A stretch of 64,000 nucleotides of DNA from Janthinobacterium sp. CG3 (GTDB taxonomy: Bacteria > Pseudomonadota > Gammaproteobacteria > Burkholderiales > Burkholderiaceae_D): positions 2,661,963-2,725,962 of the forward strand of contig NZ_KB467824.1 of assembly GCF_000344615.1 (NCBI RefSeq), in the 5' to 3' direction. The position numbers and the translations under genes are program-made. A model generated the notes under the pieces. It was not told the DNA's origin and did no database searches. It saw only the letters and a program-made list of their open reading frames with translations. Within the stretch, counting starts at the first letter, position 1; the number at the start of each line of letters is the position of its first letter. This document shows positions 1-9,491 of this stretch, piece after piece.

Positions 1-159
1 CATGTGTTTCTCCAGCATGCGCTCAAGCGTCTTGCGGGTCGACGAAAACGACCAGCCCAGCTCGTCGGCGGCGCCCTCGTGGATTTCGCGCGCGCTCAGC
101 GGTTGCTGTTTCCACAGCACCTTCAGCAGGCTCAGTTCGGTGACGGATGGGGTGGACAT
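1..159 (-). CDS. BlaI/MecI/CopY-family repressor, N-terminal part
   Basis: Only the first 53 residues are in the window; the gene runs off the left edge. They form a winged-helix domain starting MSTPSVTELSLLKVLW, followed by the helix SAREIHEGAADELGWS and the recognition-helix region SSTRKTLERMLEK. This pattern is typical of BlaI/MecI/CopY repressors, which usually control a neighbouring BlaR-type sensor peptidase, beta-lactamase or metal pump. The ATG at 159 is the only sensible start. The region just upstream (193-245) holds two matching inverted repeats that would suit an autoregulatory operator pair. The regulated partner, if any, is outside the window, so the ligand or target cannot be named. 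Confidence 0.8.
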   Translation of the reverse strand, partial: MSTPSVTELSLLKVLWKQQPLSAREIHEGAADELGWSFSSTRKTLERMLEKHM

Positions 160-192
160 CTGCGGTACTCCGTTTGTGACTAACGAAGCAAT

Positions 193-212
193 TATGCGAC
201 ATGCGTCACATA
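193..212. promoter_or_regulatory. Putative operator 1 of the BlaI-type repressor
   Basis: The sequence TATGCGACATGCGTCACATA is a near-perfect inverted repeat with core GCGAC-N4-GTCAC (196-209). It lies 34 bp upstream of the repressor start codon. A second copy of the core starts 33 bp further on. Binding by the neighbouring repressor is inference from position and symmetry. Confidence 0.5.
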
Positions 213-225
213 AGATCAAGCTTTT

Positions 226-245
226 CATGCGACATCCGTCGCACG
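226..245. promoter_or_regulatory. Putative operator 2 of the BlaI-type repressor
   Basis: The core GCGAC-N4-GTCGC (229-242) is a perfect inverted repeat with the same half-site as operator 1. The two cores are 33 bp apart, close to three helical turns, so both would lie on the same DNA face. It sits between the repressor and the end of the chemotaxis receptor gene. Confidence 0.5.
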
Positions 246-273
246 CCCTCCCCTCCGGCGCCGCCCTATGCCG

Positions 274-1992
274 TCAGAACGCCTCCCAAGCGTCGCCGGC
301 GCCGGCCTTGGCCTGCGGCGCAGCCCGGCTCCGCACGGCGTTGGCCGTGGCGGCAAGGCGCGGCGGCGCCGCCCGCGGTGTCAACTTGCCCACCGGCTGC
401 GCGCGCGGCCGCGGCGTCGGCGCGCTCGCGGCGGGCGCGTGATTGGTCTTGAACACGCTGACCGCGGTGGCCAGGCTGGCGGCCTGGTCCTGCATCGACG
501 CCGCCGCCGCGGCCGCCTGTTCGACCAGCGCGGCGTTTTGCTGCGTCACCTGGTCCATCTGGACGATGGCCTGGTTGACCTGCTCGATGCCGGTGCGCTG
601 CTCGTCGCTGGCCGAGGAAATCTGGTTGACGATGTCGCTGACCCTTTGCACGCTGGCGACGATGTCGCGCATGGTGGTGCCGGCCTGGTCGACCAGCCGG
701 GTGCCGATGTCGACCTGCTCGACCGAGTCGTCGATCAGGGTCTTGATTTCCTTGGCCGCGCCGGCCGAGCGCTGCGCCAGGTTGCGCACCTCGGAGGCAA
801 CCACGGCGAAGCCGCGGCCCTGCTCACCGGCCCGGGCCGCCTCGACCGCCGCGTTCAGCGCCAGAATATTGGTCTGGAAGGCGATGCCGTCGATGACGCC
901 GATGATGTCGACGATCTTGCGCGAGGACGAGTTGATCGAGCCCATCGTCTCGACCACCCGCCCCACCACCGCGCCGCCGCGCACCGCCACCTCGGACGCC
1001 GAATGGGCCAGGTCGCTGGCCTGGCGCGCGCTCTCGGCGTTTTGCTGCACCGTGCTGGTCAACTCTTCCATCGACGAGGCGGTCTCTTCGAGCGAGCTGG
1101 CCTGCTGCTCGGTGCGCGAGGACAGGTCCAGATTCCCGCTGGCGATCTGGCCGGAGGCGGTGGCGATGGTGTCGGTGCCGCCGCGCACCTCGCCGACGAT
1201 TTTGACCAGGCTCTCGTTCATGTCCTTGAGCGCCTGCATTAGTTCGCCCGTCTCGTCGCGCGAGCTCACCACCACCTGCGCCGTCAAATCGCCGTGGGCG
1301 ACGCGCTTGGCCAGGTCGATGGCGGTGCGCAGCGGCCCGCTGATGTTGCGCCCCAGCCAGTACGCGACCAGCGCCGCCAGCAGCGCCGTCAGCAGGCCGC
1401 CGCCCAGCAGCACCGCGCCGGTCTGGGTTTGCAGGCCGGCAAGCGCTTGCCCGCGCTGCGCCAGCAGCGCGGACTCGGTTTTACCGATCTCGTCGAGCAT
1501 GCCGCGCATCGCGTCCATGCCCTGTTTGCCGCGGCCCTGGCGCTCCAGCGCCACTGCGGCGGCGATCTTCTCGGCGTCGTCGGCGGCGTCCTTGCGCAGC
1601 GCCAGCACCGGCTCGATGCCCGCCGCCATCCACTGGCGCTGGGCCTCCTCCATCTTGAGCAGGCGCTGCTGCTGGAGCGGATTGTCCGACGTCAGCGCGC
1701 GCGCCTTGTCGAGACGCGCCTTGAAGCCGGTCTTGCCCATATTCAAAGGTTCCAGCGACGCCTCCTGGCCGGTGATGACATAGCCGCGTTCGCCGGTTTC
1801 AATGTTGATCAGGTTTTCGAGCATGCCGTCGACCTCGTCGAGCACCTCGTAGGTGTGGGCGTTGATCGCGTTGGCCTGCGCCAGCGTGGCGAAATTGGCC
1901 AGCGCCACGGCGACCATCACGCCCAGCAGCGCGATCACGCAGGCGAAGCCCAGATAGAGGCGGGTGGTAATCTTCATATCGGCTAGTTTCAT
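274..1992 (-). CDS. Methyl-accepting chemotaxis protein with CHASE3 sensor domain
   Basis: A 572-residue inner-membrane chemoreceptor that would signal to CheA/CheW. The first membrane helix is at about residues 12-34 and the second at about 192-213. Between them is a CHASE3-type helical sensor containing the signature [20 protein letters not shown] linker follows (about 214-268), then the MA signalling domain with the conserved hairpin tip region [20 protein letters not shown]. The C-terminus ends in GDAWEAF, resembling the xWxxF tether that binds CheR/CheB in other receptors. The start at 1992 is preceded by AGAGGAAAGC, a good ribosome site; a second ATG six codons on is less well placed. 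The ligand is unknown. No other chemotaxis genes are nearby. Confidence 0.93.
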   Translation of the reverse strand: MKLADMKITTRLYLGFACVIALLGVMVAVALANFATLAQANAINAHTYEVLDEVDGMLENLINIETGERGYVITGQEASLEPLNMGKTGFKARLDKARALTSDNPLQQQRLLKMEEAQRQWMAAGIEPVLALRKDAADDAEKIAAAVALERQGRGKQGMDAMRGMLDEIGKTESALLAQRGQALAGLQTQTGAVLLGGGLLTALLAALVAYWLGRNISGPLRTAIDLAKRVAHGDLTAQVVVSSRDETGELMQALKDMNESLVKIVGEVRGGTDTIATASGQIASGNLDLSSRTEQQASSLEETASSMEELTSTVQQNAESARQASDLAHSASEVAVRGGAVVGRVVETMGSINSSSRKIVDIIGVIDGIAFQTNILALNAAVEAARAGEQGRGFAVVASEVRNLAQRSAGAAKEIKTLIDDSVEQVDIGTRLVDQAGTTMRDIVASVQRVSDIVNQISSASDEQRTGIEQVNQAIVQMDQVTQQNAALVEQAAAAAASMQDQAASLATAVSVFKTNHAPAASAPTPRPRAQPVGKLTPRAAPPRLAATANAVRSRAAPQAKAGAGDAWEAF

Positions 1993-2153
1993 GCTTTCCT
2001 CTGGATAAATGGACGCGGCAACAGCAGCGATTCAATGACGGGCGCCAATAAATATTACCGGCAATCGCCCCGCCACGCCCGCGATTTCATACCGGACCGA
2101 CCGGATTACAACAGCGCCGCGCCGGCCCGCGTCCCATTGCCGGCCTGAAACAA

Positions 2154-2184
2154 TTAACGCCGCCAATCACAACGCTGTTATACT
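2154..2184 (+). promoter_or_regulatory. Candidate promoter of rhlE and its long leader
   Basis: The 305-bp gap 1993-2297 between the divergent receptor and helicase genes holds no gene. A good -10 hexamer TATACT is at 2179-2184, with a weak TTAACG at 2154-2159 (19-bp spacer). Transcription from here would give a leader of about 105 nt before the rhlE ATG. Long leaders are common for cold-induced helicase genes, but no specific element was recognised. Confidence 0.35.
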
Positions 2185-2297
2185 CCGTGCGTGCGGCACA
2201 TACGACCAGTCCCCTTGCCGCTGTCTTCTGACCCTAATCTGATTGCCTGCGACTGGCGCCTTTCTCGGCGACAGGCCGATCTCACAATAAAGCTACC

Positions 2298-3674
<1,377 letters not shown>

Positions 3675-3697
3675 GCAGCAGCCAGCCAGCAGCAAAC

Positions 3698-3733
3698 AAA
3701 ACCGCCCGGATGCAAGTCCGCGGCGGTTTTTTA
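3698..3733 (+). terminator. Rho-independent terminator after rhlE
   Basis: The stem AAAACCGCC-CGGA pairs with TCCG-GGCGGTTTT around the loop TGCAAG, with one bulged base, and runs straight into a T tract. It starts 24 bp after the rhlE stop codon. Confidence 0.9.
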
Positions 3734-3774
3734 TTTGGGCCGCGCCCGCTTGAACCTTGCGGCAGCCCCATACC

Positions 3775-3817
3775 AGGGGCAAAGAGCCGGGGTCGGGTCC
3801 CCGGGGTCTGCCCCCCC
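3775..3817. repeat. Dispersed intergenic GAGCCGGGG repeat, copy A
   Basis: It contains AGGGGCAAAGAGCCGGGGTC followed by a GGGTCCCC/GGGG palindromic stretch. The core GGCAAAGAGCCGGGG recurs at 6181, and a related inverted copy lies at 29331-29396. Short intergenic palindromes of this kind behave like REP or MITE-type elements. It lies between rhlE and hyi. Confidence 0.6.
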
Positions 3818-3861
3818 TTGGTTTTGCTTTAAGATAGCAACACCCACTGCCCCTGCACCCC

Positions 3862-4644
3862 ATGCCCAAATTCGCCGCCAACCTGTCCATGCTCTTCACC
3901 GAGTACGATTTCCTCGAGCGTTTCGGCGCCGCCCGGCAAGCCGGCTTCGACGCCGTCGAATTCCTCTTCCCCTACGCCTACGAAGCGCGCGACATCGCCG
4001 AGCAACTGCGCCGCCACGGCCTGACGCTGGTGCTGCACAACATGCCGGCCGGCGACTGGGCCGCCGGCGAACGCGGCATGGCCTGCGACCCGCTGCGCAC
4101 GGCCGAGTTCCGCGGCGGCGTCGACCTGGCGCTGCGCTACGCCGCCGCGCTGGGCGTCAAGCAACTCCACTGCATGGCCGGCATCACGCCGCCGCACGCC
4201 AACGCCGAACTGGCCCGCGCCACCTTCGTCGACAACCTGCGCTACGCCGCCGACCGCTGCCGGCCGCACGGCGTCGACGTGCTGATCGAACCGATCAATA
4301 CCTACGACATGCCCGGCTATTTCCTGTCGCGCAGCGCGCAGGCCCTGGCCATCATCGCCGACTGCGGCCGCGGCAATCTGTTCCTGCAATACGACATCTA
4401 TCATATGCAACGCATGGAGGGCGAGCTGAGCAACACGATTCGCGCCAACCTGGCGTCGATCAAGCATATACAACTGGCCGACACGCCCGGACGGCACGAG
4501 CCGGGCAGCGGCGAAATCAACTACCGCCACCTGTTCGCCCTGCTCGACGGGATCGGCTACACCGGCTGGATTGGCTGCGAATACCGGCCGCGCGCCGGCA
4601 CCGACGCCGGGCTGGGCTGGCGCGCCGCGCTAAGCGACGTTTAG
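3862..4644 (+). CDS. hyi: Hydroxypyruvate isomerase
   Basis: A 260-residue TIM-barrel enzyme that interconverts hydroxypyruvate and tartronate semialdehyde in glyoxylate metabolism. The start MPKFAANLSMLFTEYDFLER is typical of the family, and length matches the usual 258-260 residues. The two catalytic glutamates appear in LIEPINTYDMPGYF and in WIGCEYRP near the C-terminus. Other glyoxylate-pathway genes (gcl, glxR, glycerate kinase) are not next to it, so its physiological context here is open. It stands alone between a terminator and a lipoprotein gene. Confidence 0.9.
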   Translation: MPKFAANLSMLFTEYDFLERFGAARQAGFDAVEFLFPYAYEARDIAEQLRRHGLTLVLHNMPAGDWAAGERGMACDPLRTAEFRGGVDLALRYAAALGVKQLHCMAGITPPHANAELARATFVDNLRYAADRCRPHGVDVLIEPINTYDMPGYFLSRSAQALAIIADCGRGNLFLQYDIYHMQRMEGELSNTIRANLASIKHIQLADTPGRHEPGSGEINYRHLFALLDGIGYTGWIGCEYRPRAGTDAGLGWRAALSDV

Positions 4645-4767
4645 CTCCCCCCCGTCGGCGCGGCCGCGGCCGACCCGCCGGCGCCTTGTTTTCGCTCAAG
4701 ACGGCGCCCGCAGCCAGGCGCAACAATATCCTATCAATAGGACAGGTAAACGTTGCCGAAAGAACGC

Positions 4768-5610
4768 ATGAAACTCCGCCACTGTATCATCGCGCTGGGA
4801 CTGGCAATTACCCTGGGCGGCTGCGCCACCGCCAGCAAGGAGCGCATGCGTGAGGTGCGCGAATTTGCCGCCGAGTCGGCCAAATTGGACGCCTTCGCCG
4901 AATTGAGCGAGCGCTACCGTGACACCTACCAGCGCGAACAACCGTATCTGTCGCGGCAGGCCGACGCGCGCGAACGCGAACTCGACGTCCGCCGCCGCGC
5001 CGCCTACGACGACATCGTACGCATCCAGCAAGCGGTGGTGCGCTACCTGCACACGCTGGGCACGCTGGCCGGCGCCGAGCAAAAGCGCCACCCCGCGCCG
5101 GCCGCGCAAGCCGGCGCCGCCATCCAGTCCTGGCCCGACAGCGGCATCGACGAGCGCCACGTCGCCGCCTACACCAGCCTGACCACGCTGGTCGCGAACA
5201 CGCTCAGCGCGCCCTACCAGGACCGCGCCGTGCGCGCCATGGTCAATGACGGCGACGCGCCCTTGCGCAGTCTGCTCGACGCAATGGCGGCGCTGCTGCG
5301 CTACTACGACAAAACCGGCGCCAACGAAAAGCGCATCGTGCTCGGCCTGTTCGACATTGAAATCGCCTTCGCCGACGCGCCGCGCGACCGTCTGCTGGCC
5401 ACGCTGGCCAGGGCGCACCAGCAAAACAAGGCGGCCGAATACAGCCTGGTCGAGCGGCGCCACCGCGTGGCCGAGCACAACCTGGCCGCGCTTATCCAGG
5501 GCCAGCGCGCACTGGCCGCGCAACTGGGGCAGCCGCCAGAACCGACGCCAGCGGCGCCCGGCGCCGACGTGCGCGCCAGCCGCGCCGCGCCCGACGCCAG
5601 CCAGCACTGA
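4768..5610 (+). CDS. Hypothetical helical lipoprotein
   Basis: A 280-residue protein of unknown function. It has a clear lipoprotein signal, MKLRHCIIALGLAITLGGC, with lipobox LGGC at residues 16-19, so it should be lipid-anchored after cleavage. The rest is mostly charged and alanine-rich, predicted largely alpha-helical, with no motif recognised. The ATG at 4768 is preferred because it gives a normal signal peptide; an upstream in-frame TTG at 4753 would add five polar residues before it. The next gene starts 24 bp downstream with its own strong ribosome site, so the two are probably co-transcribed. Confidence 0.75.
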   Translation: MKLRHCIIALGLAITLGGCATASKERMREVREFAAESAKLDAFAELSERYRDTYQREQPYLSRQADARERELDVRRRAAYDDIVRIQQAVVRYLHTLGTLAGAEQKRHPAPAAQAGAAIQSWPDSGIDERHVAAYTSLTTLVANTLSAPYQDRAVRAMVNDGDAPLRSLLDAMAALLRYYDKTGANEKRIVLGLFDIEIAFADAPRDRLLATLARAHQQNKAAEYSLVERRHRVAEHNLAALIQGQRALAAQLGQPPEPTPAAPGADVRASRAAPDASQH

Positions 5611-5633
5611 AGAGCCAGCAAGGAGAAACCCGC

Positions 5634-6119
5634 ATGGATTACCAAGACCGGAAAGACCCGGCGCTGGCCAGCGCCAGCCAGGTCGAGCAGTTGGCCGACA
5701 GCTTGTCTGACGCGGCCGACGCGCTGCACACGCGCGTGATGCGGGCGATCCGCAAGCGCCCGCTGGGGGGCGCCGCCCCGCCCGGCCTGGAGCTGGTGCT
5801 CAGCCAGGCCGAGGCGCAAACCATGTTCGACGCCGAGGTCAGCCTGCGCCAGCGCGCCAACGAACTCTACATCGACGCCGGCGGCTACGCGCTACAGGGC
5901 TTGGACACGTCGCAGCACAGCCTGATGGAGCTAACCGACACGGCCAAACAAAAAATCGCCCGGATCAACAACCTGAAAGACTTGATCGCCATTGGCAGCG
6001 ACCTGCTGACCCTGGCCGGCGCCGTCATCGCCGGCAAACCCGACCGCGTCGCCAAGGCGCTGGGGCACATGCACGAGCATTTCGCCGGTTTGAAAAAGGA
6101 CAAAGCCGGCCCGGGCTGA
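5634..6119 (+). CDS. Hypothetical alpha-helical protein
   Basis: A 161-residue protein with no recognised domain. It lacks a signal peptide; the sequence is rich in alanine, leucine and charged residues, and a mildly hydrophobic stretch at about residues 118-137 (LKDLIAIGSDLLTLAGAVIA) could pack against a membrane or another helix. The ribosome site AAGGAGAAACCCGC is strong. It follows the lipoprotein gene by 24 bp, and the pair probably functions together, though the role cannot be inferred from sequence. Confidence 0.7.
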   Translation: MDYQDRKDPALASASQVEQLADSLSDAADALHTRVMRAIRKRPLGGAAPPGLELVLSQAEAQTMFDAEVSLRQRANELYIDAGGYALQGLDTSQHSLMELTDTAKQKIARINNLKDLIAIGSDLLTLAGAVIAGKPDRVAKALGHMHEHFAGLKKDKAGPG

Positions 6120-6153
6120 CGCCGCCGCGCGGCGTCGGGGATGGCGTCAGAGG

Positions 6154-6212
6154 GACGCGAACGCTGAAATTTACACCAAAGGCAAAGAGCCGGGGCCAGA
6201 CCTTCTGGCCCT
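6154..6212. repeat. Dispersed intergenic GAGCCGGGG repeat, copy B
   Basis: It runs from GACGCGAACGCTGAAATTTA through GGCAAAGAGCCGGGGCCAGA, with CCAGA-CCT-TCTGG forming a hairpin. It shares the 15-base core GGCAAAGAGCCGGGG with copy A and its left part with the reverse of copies C and D. Confidence 0.6.
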
Positions 6213-6343
6213 GCATTTACGCCGCTGCACAGACGCGCGCGGCCCCGTTGAGCTGAGTCAATCGAAACGCCTCAAGTACCTCAAGCCGGACGCCGGACGA
6301 TGGGCTACCATGGCTGGGTAGGCACACCCCGGGCGGAGCGGCA

Positions 6344-6715
6344 ATGAACGGACTGGACCAGGCACAAATTTCGCGGCTGCAAAGCTTGCTGGAACGGCGC
6401 AAGGTTTCGCTGCTCAGCCAGCTTGCCGACGACGCCGTCGCGGCCGGCCTGCGCGCGGGCGCCTCCAGCGAAATCGAGGCCTCGCCGGCCGACAACGCCA
6501 GCCTGCGCACCTTGAACGAGCTGGTCAACGAAGCGGCCGAGCACAACGCCGCGCAACTGCGCACCGTCAAGCATGCGCTCGCCAAATTTAAAGACGACAG
6601 CTACGGCATCTGCGAAAGCTGCGGCGAAGCCATCGGCGTCTCGCGCCTCGACGCCCGCCCGGAGGCGCGCTTTTGCATCGCCTGCCAGACGAATATGGAA
6701 AAGGCCCGCAGATAA
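6344..6715 (+). CDS. DksA/TraR-family zinc-finger protein
   Basis: A 123-residue protein with the C-terminal zinc finger CESCGEAIGVSRLDARPEAR-FCIAC, that is C-X2-C-X17-C-X2-C, which identifies the DksA/TraR family. Such proteins bind the secondary channel of RNA polymerase and alter promoter response, often with ppGpp. The N-terminal part is a coiled-coil-forming helix pair with DNASLRTLNELVNEAAEHNAAQL between. The acidic DxxDxA tip of true DksA is not evident, so it is more likely one of the shorter paralogues than the main DksA. Start ATG follows GGAGCGGCA. Confidence 0.85.
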   Translation: MNGLDQAQISRLQSLLERRKVSLLSQLADDAVAAGLRAGASSEIEASPADNASLRTLNELVNEAAEHNAAQLRTVKHALAKFKDDSYGICESCGEAIGVSRLDARPEARFCIACQTNMEKARR

Positions 6716-6773
6716 GGCGCCTGATCGACGCTTACGCTGCGGGCCCCGCCACTACACGCGCTCTTTACTACGA

Positions 6774-6812
6774 TGCTTTACCGCTGTGCTTTACCGCTGC
6801 GCTTTACTGCTT
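6774..6812. repeat. 13-bp tandem repeat, three units
   Basis: Two exact units TGCTTTACCGCTG (6774-6786 and 6787-6799) are followed by a third degenerate unit CGCTTTACTGCTT (6800-6812). It lies in the 248-bp gap between two convergent genes. A further inverted repeat CCAGTG/CACTGG spans 6818-6846. No function is evident. Confidence 0.8.
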
Positions 6813-6963
6813 TTTTACCAGTGATTCATTACTGATTCACCACTGGCGCATGGACTACCCGTCTTTACCGCCACGGCACGCGCCGCTTGCTACCACTCGC
6901 CGGACCTGCGTCTATGCGCCGCCTCGGCGGTGTTGTCTCCTCCACTGCCCCTTGCCGGCCCGC

Positions 6964-7710
6964 TCAGCTCATGTGCTGGCCGCCGTTGATCGCGATATTG
7001 GCGCCCGTCACGAAACCGGCCTCCTCCGACGTCAGGTAGGCCACCAGCGCGGCCACCTCGTCGGGTTCGCCCAGGCGCCCGACCGGAATTTGCGGCAGGA
7101 TCTTGGTCGCCATGATTTCGCCCGGCACCTTCGTCACCATGCGCGTGCGCAAATAGCCGGGCGAGACGGTGTTGACGGTAATGCCGTGGCGCGCCACTTC
7201 CAGCGCCAGCGCCTTGGTGAAACCGTGCATGCCGGCCTTGGCGGCGGCGTAGTTGCTCTGGCCGAAGGCGCCCTTCTGGCCGTTGACGGACGAAATATTG
7301 ATGATGCGGCCCCATTTTTGCGCCAGCATCGGCTCCAGCGCCTGCTTGCTCATGTTGAACACGCTGTCGAGGTTGGTGCGCAGCACCGTGCTCCAATCCT
7401 CCGGTTTCATATTGCGCATGCTCTGGTCGCGCGTGATGCCGGCGTTGTTCACCAATATGTCGATGCGCCCCATCTCCGCCAGCAGCTTTTGCATCATCCA
7501 TTCGCAGTCGGCGTAGTCGGCCACGTCGACCTTGTAGCCGGTGAAGCGGAAGCCCTCGTCCTTTTCCGCCTCGATCCAGTGCTGGGCCTGGTCGTTGCCG
7601 GGTGAATACGTCGCCGCCACCGTGTAACCGGCCTTGTGCAGGCGGCGGCAAATCGCCGTGCCCAGGCCGCCCATACCGCCCGTTACCAGGGCCACTTTTT
7701 TATCGTCCAT
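6964..7710 (-). CDS. phaB: Acetoacetyl-CoA reductase PhaB
   Basis: A 248-residue short-chain dehydrogenase. The nucleotide-binding glycine motif is TGGMGGLG (residues 10-17), with NNAG at 88-91 and the catalytic Ser141, Tyr154 and Lys158 in ISSVNGQKG and SNYAAAKAG. The segment NGQKGAFGQSNYAAAKAGMH closely follows PhaB of polyhydroxybutyrate producers, which reduces acetoacetyl-CoA to (R)-3-hydroxybutyryl-CoA with NADPH. A FabG-like role in fatty acid synthesis is the main alternative, but no fab genes are adjacent. The start follows GAGGAGTAGAC. The gene is divergent from the universal stress protein gene. Confidence 0.88.
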   Translation of the reverse strand: MDDKKVALVTGGMGGLGTAICRRLHKAGYTVAATYSPGNDQAQHWIEAEKDEGFRFTGYKVDVADYADCEWMMQKLLAEMGRIDILVNNAGITRDQSMRNMKPEDWSTVLRTNLDSVFNMSKQALEPMLAQKWGRIINISSVNGQKGAFGQSNYAAAKAGMHGFTKALALEVARHGITVNTVSPGYLRTRMVTKVPGEIMATKILPQIPVGRLGEPDEVAALVAYLTSEEAGFVTGANIAINGGQHMS

Positions 7711-7782
7711 GTCTACTCCTCGTCGCTGATTATTGTTTTTACAATTAAAAACCTAGTCTATGAGGTGCGCCTGCACTCGATA

Positions 7783-7796
7783 TTGCGTTGGATCAA
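7783..7796. promoter_or_regulatory. Possible FNR/Anr-type site upstream of the stress protein gene
   Basis: TTGCGTTGGATCAA matches the FNR/Anr consensus TTGAT-N4-ATCAA at 8 of 10 positions, with a perfect right half. It lies about 90 bp upstream of the universal stress protein start and about 75 bp from the divergent phaB. Universal stress proteins near polyhydroxybutyrate genes are often controlled by oxygen in related bacteria; control here is inference. Confidence 0.35.
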
Positions 7797-7886
7797 ACGC
7801 CCAGCTTGCTCCCGGCTGAGCGGCGACAGGGCGCGCGCGCGCGTTTTCCGGTACCATGGAAGGATCCGCACTGTAAGGACCACGCC

Positions 7887-8756
7887 ATGTCCTATAAAAC
7901 CGTACTCGTGCATATCGACGACGGCGCCTCCGCCGGCGCGCGCATCGACCTTGCCGCCGCCATCGCGCGCAGCCAGGGCGGCCACCTGGTCGGCGTGGCA
8001 CTCACCGGCGTCTCGCGCTTCCTTTACCAGAACGTCACCAACATCGACGACGACCCGAACCTGGCGCTGCACCTGAGCTTTTTGCGCGAGCGCGCCGGCC
8101 ACGCCCTGACCGGCTTCGAGCAGCGCATGGCGGCGCTGGGCCTGGACGGGTTCGAACAGAGCGTCGTCGACGACGAGGCCGGCGGCGGCGTCAGCCTGCT
8201 GGCGCGCTACGCCGACCTGGTCGTCATTGGCCAGTTGAACCCGGCGCAACCGTCGAGCGCCGTCATGAGCGACTTTCCCGCCTATGTCGTGATCCATTCC
8301 GGCCGGCCCGTGCTGATCGTGCCGTACGCCGGCGCGGCGGCGGCGGCGCCGCGCCGCGCGCTCATTTCCTGGAACGCCAGCAAGGAGGCCAGCCGCGCCG
8401 TCAGCGCCGCGCTGCCGCTGCTGAAACAGGCGGCCGAAGTACACATTGTCGTGCTCGACGCCGAGCAAAACGCCGCCGAGCACGGCGCCGACCCGGGCGC
8501 CGAGATCGCGCTCTACCTGCGCCGCCACGGCGTGATCGGTAACATCGCGCTGCGCCAGTCGCCGCGCCAAGGCGGCCGCGGCCGCCGCCGCCCCGGCGCC
8601 GTCGGCGACACCCTGCTCTCGCACGCGGCCGACCTGGCGGCCGACCTGCTGGTGATGGGCGCCTACGGCCACTCGCGCTTTCGCGAAACCATTCTCGGCG
8701 GCGTCACCCGCACGGTGCTCGAAAGCATGACGATTCCGGTGCTGATGGCGCATTAG
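7887..8756 (+). CDS. Universal stress protein (tandem UspA type)
   Basis: A 289-residue protein made of two Usp-like halves. The N-terminal half begins YKTVLVHIDDGASAGARIDLA; the C-terminal half (from about residue 155) carries the nucleotide-binding signature GAYGHSRFRETILGG-T, of the form G-X2-G-X9-G. Family members bind ATP and are induced by stress or low oxygen. The ATG at 7887 follows TAAGGACCACGCC; longer in-frame versions start in sequence with no ribosome site. It is divergent from phaB. Confidence 0.88.
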   Translation: MSYKTVLVHIDDGASAGARIDLAAAIARSQGGHLVGVALTGVSRFLYQNVTNIDDDPNLALHLSFLRERAGHALTGFEQRMAALGLDGFEQSVVDDEAGGGVSLLARYADLVVIGQLNPAQPSSAVMSDFPAYVVIHSGRPVLIVPYAGAAAAAPRRALISWNASKEASRAVSAALPLLKQAAEVHIVVLDAEQNAAEHGADPGAEIALYLRRHGVIGNIALRQSPRQGGRGRRRPGAVGDTLLSHAADLAADLLVMGAYGHSRFRETILGGVTRTVLESMTIPVLMAH

Positions 8757-8793
8757 GCGGACAGTCGGGCATTCAGGTAGGCGGCTTCGGCGT

Positions 8794-8882
8794 GGCAACG
8801 ATTCACACCAAGGGCGTAGCCCCGGGGTTAACCTGAAGGTTTGGCCCCGGCTGGTTGCCTCGGGTGGATGTTCAGCGTTGCC
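8794..8882. repeat. Dispersed intergenic palindromic repeat, copy C
   Basis: An 89-bp imperfect palindrome bounded by GGCAACG (8794-8800) and CGTTGCC (8876-8882). Inside, GCCCCGGGG and GGCCCCGGC arms match the GAGCCGGGG core of copies A and B. It lies between two convergent genes, where it may also act as a bidirectional stop structure. Confidence 0.6.
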
Positions 8883-8920
8883 GGCCCGCGCAATGAACGG
8901 CAAGGGGGGCGGCGCGGCCA

Positions 8921-9277
8921 CTAGCCGTCCGAATGCCACGGCTGGCTACGGATCTTGGCGACCTGGCGTTGCGCCAGCCACGTCCACAACTGCAGCGCGT
9001 CCGGCTGGCTCAGCGCCGCCATCCGCCTCGGGCTGGCCAGGGCGATCTCGCAATCGCGGTCCGACCATTCCTCGAATTTGACGTCGCCGCCGCCGCTCAC
9101 TTCGACCTCGTACATCAAGCCGTCGTCGTAGCCGAAACGCAGCACGGCCGCGCCGGCGCCTTCCGCGCCGGACGGCGCGCGGTACACCTCGCCCAGCGCC
9201 TCGGCCAGTTGCGCCGCCGACGGCGCCGCCACGTCGCGCCCGTCCACCCTGGTGAGAACCACCCATGCTTGTGTCAT
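8921..9277 (-). CDS. Hypothetical protein
   Basis: A 118-residue protein of unknown function without signal peptide or membrane segment. The beta-rich middle includes VLRFGYDDGLMYEVEVSGGG and the C-terminus LQLWTWLAQRQVAKIRSQPW. The ATG at 9277 is preceded by an excellent ribosome site, TAGGAGGACGCGTCA, and codon use fits its neighbours, so it is probably a real gene. It may be an immunity-like or regulatory small protein; nothing in the sequence decides this. Confidence 0.7.
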   Translation of the reverse strand: MTQAWVVLTRVDGRDVAAPSAAQLAEALGEVYRAPSGAEGAGAAVLRFGYDDGLMYEVEVSGGGDVKFEEWSDRDCEIALASPRRMAALSQPDALQLWTWLAQRQVAKIRSQPWHSDG

Positions 9278-9491
9278 TGACGCGTCCTCCTATCAATACT
9301 CGTTAGCGCTCCTCTGGCGGCGGCGTTGCGGCGGCGGCCATGGTCCACTTCGGCATGGGCCGGTGGCAAGGTACTAATTTCATACTAACAGGAATAATAC
9401 CGACATTGTGCCTTTAAAGTAGGCAAATTATTCGGCCCGCCCGCGCCCGCCCGCGAGGCGGCGGCGCGCCGCCGGGCGGCGCCAACGCCCG

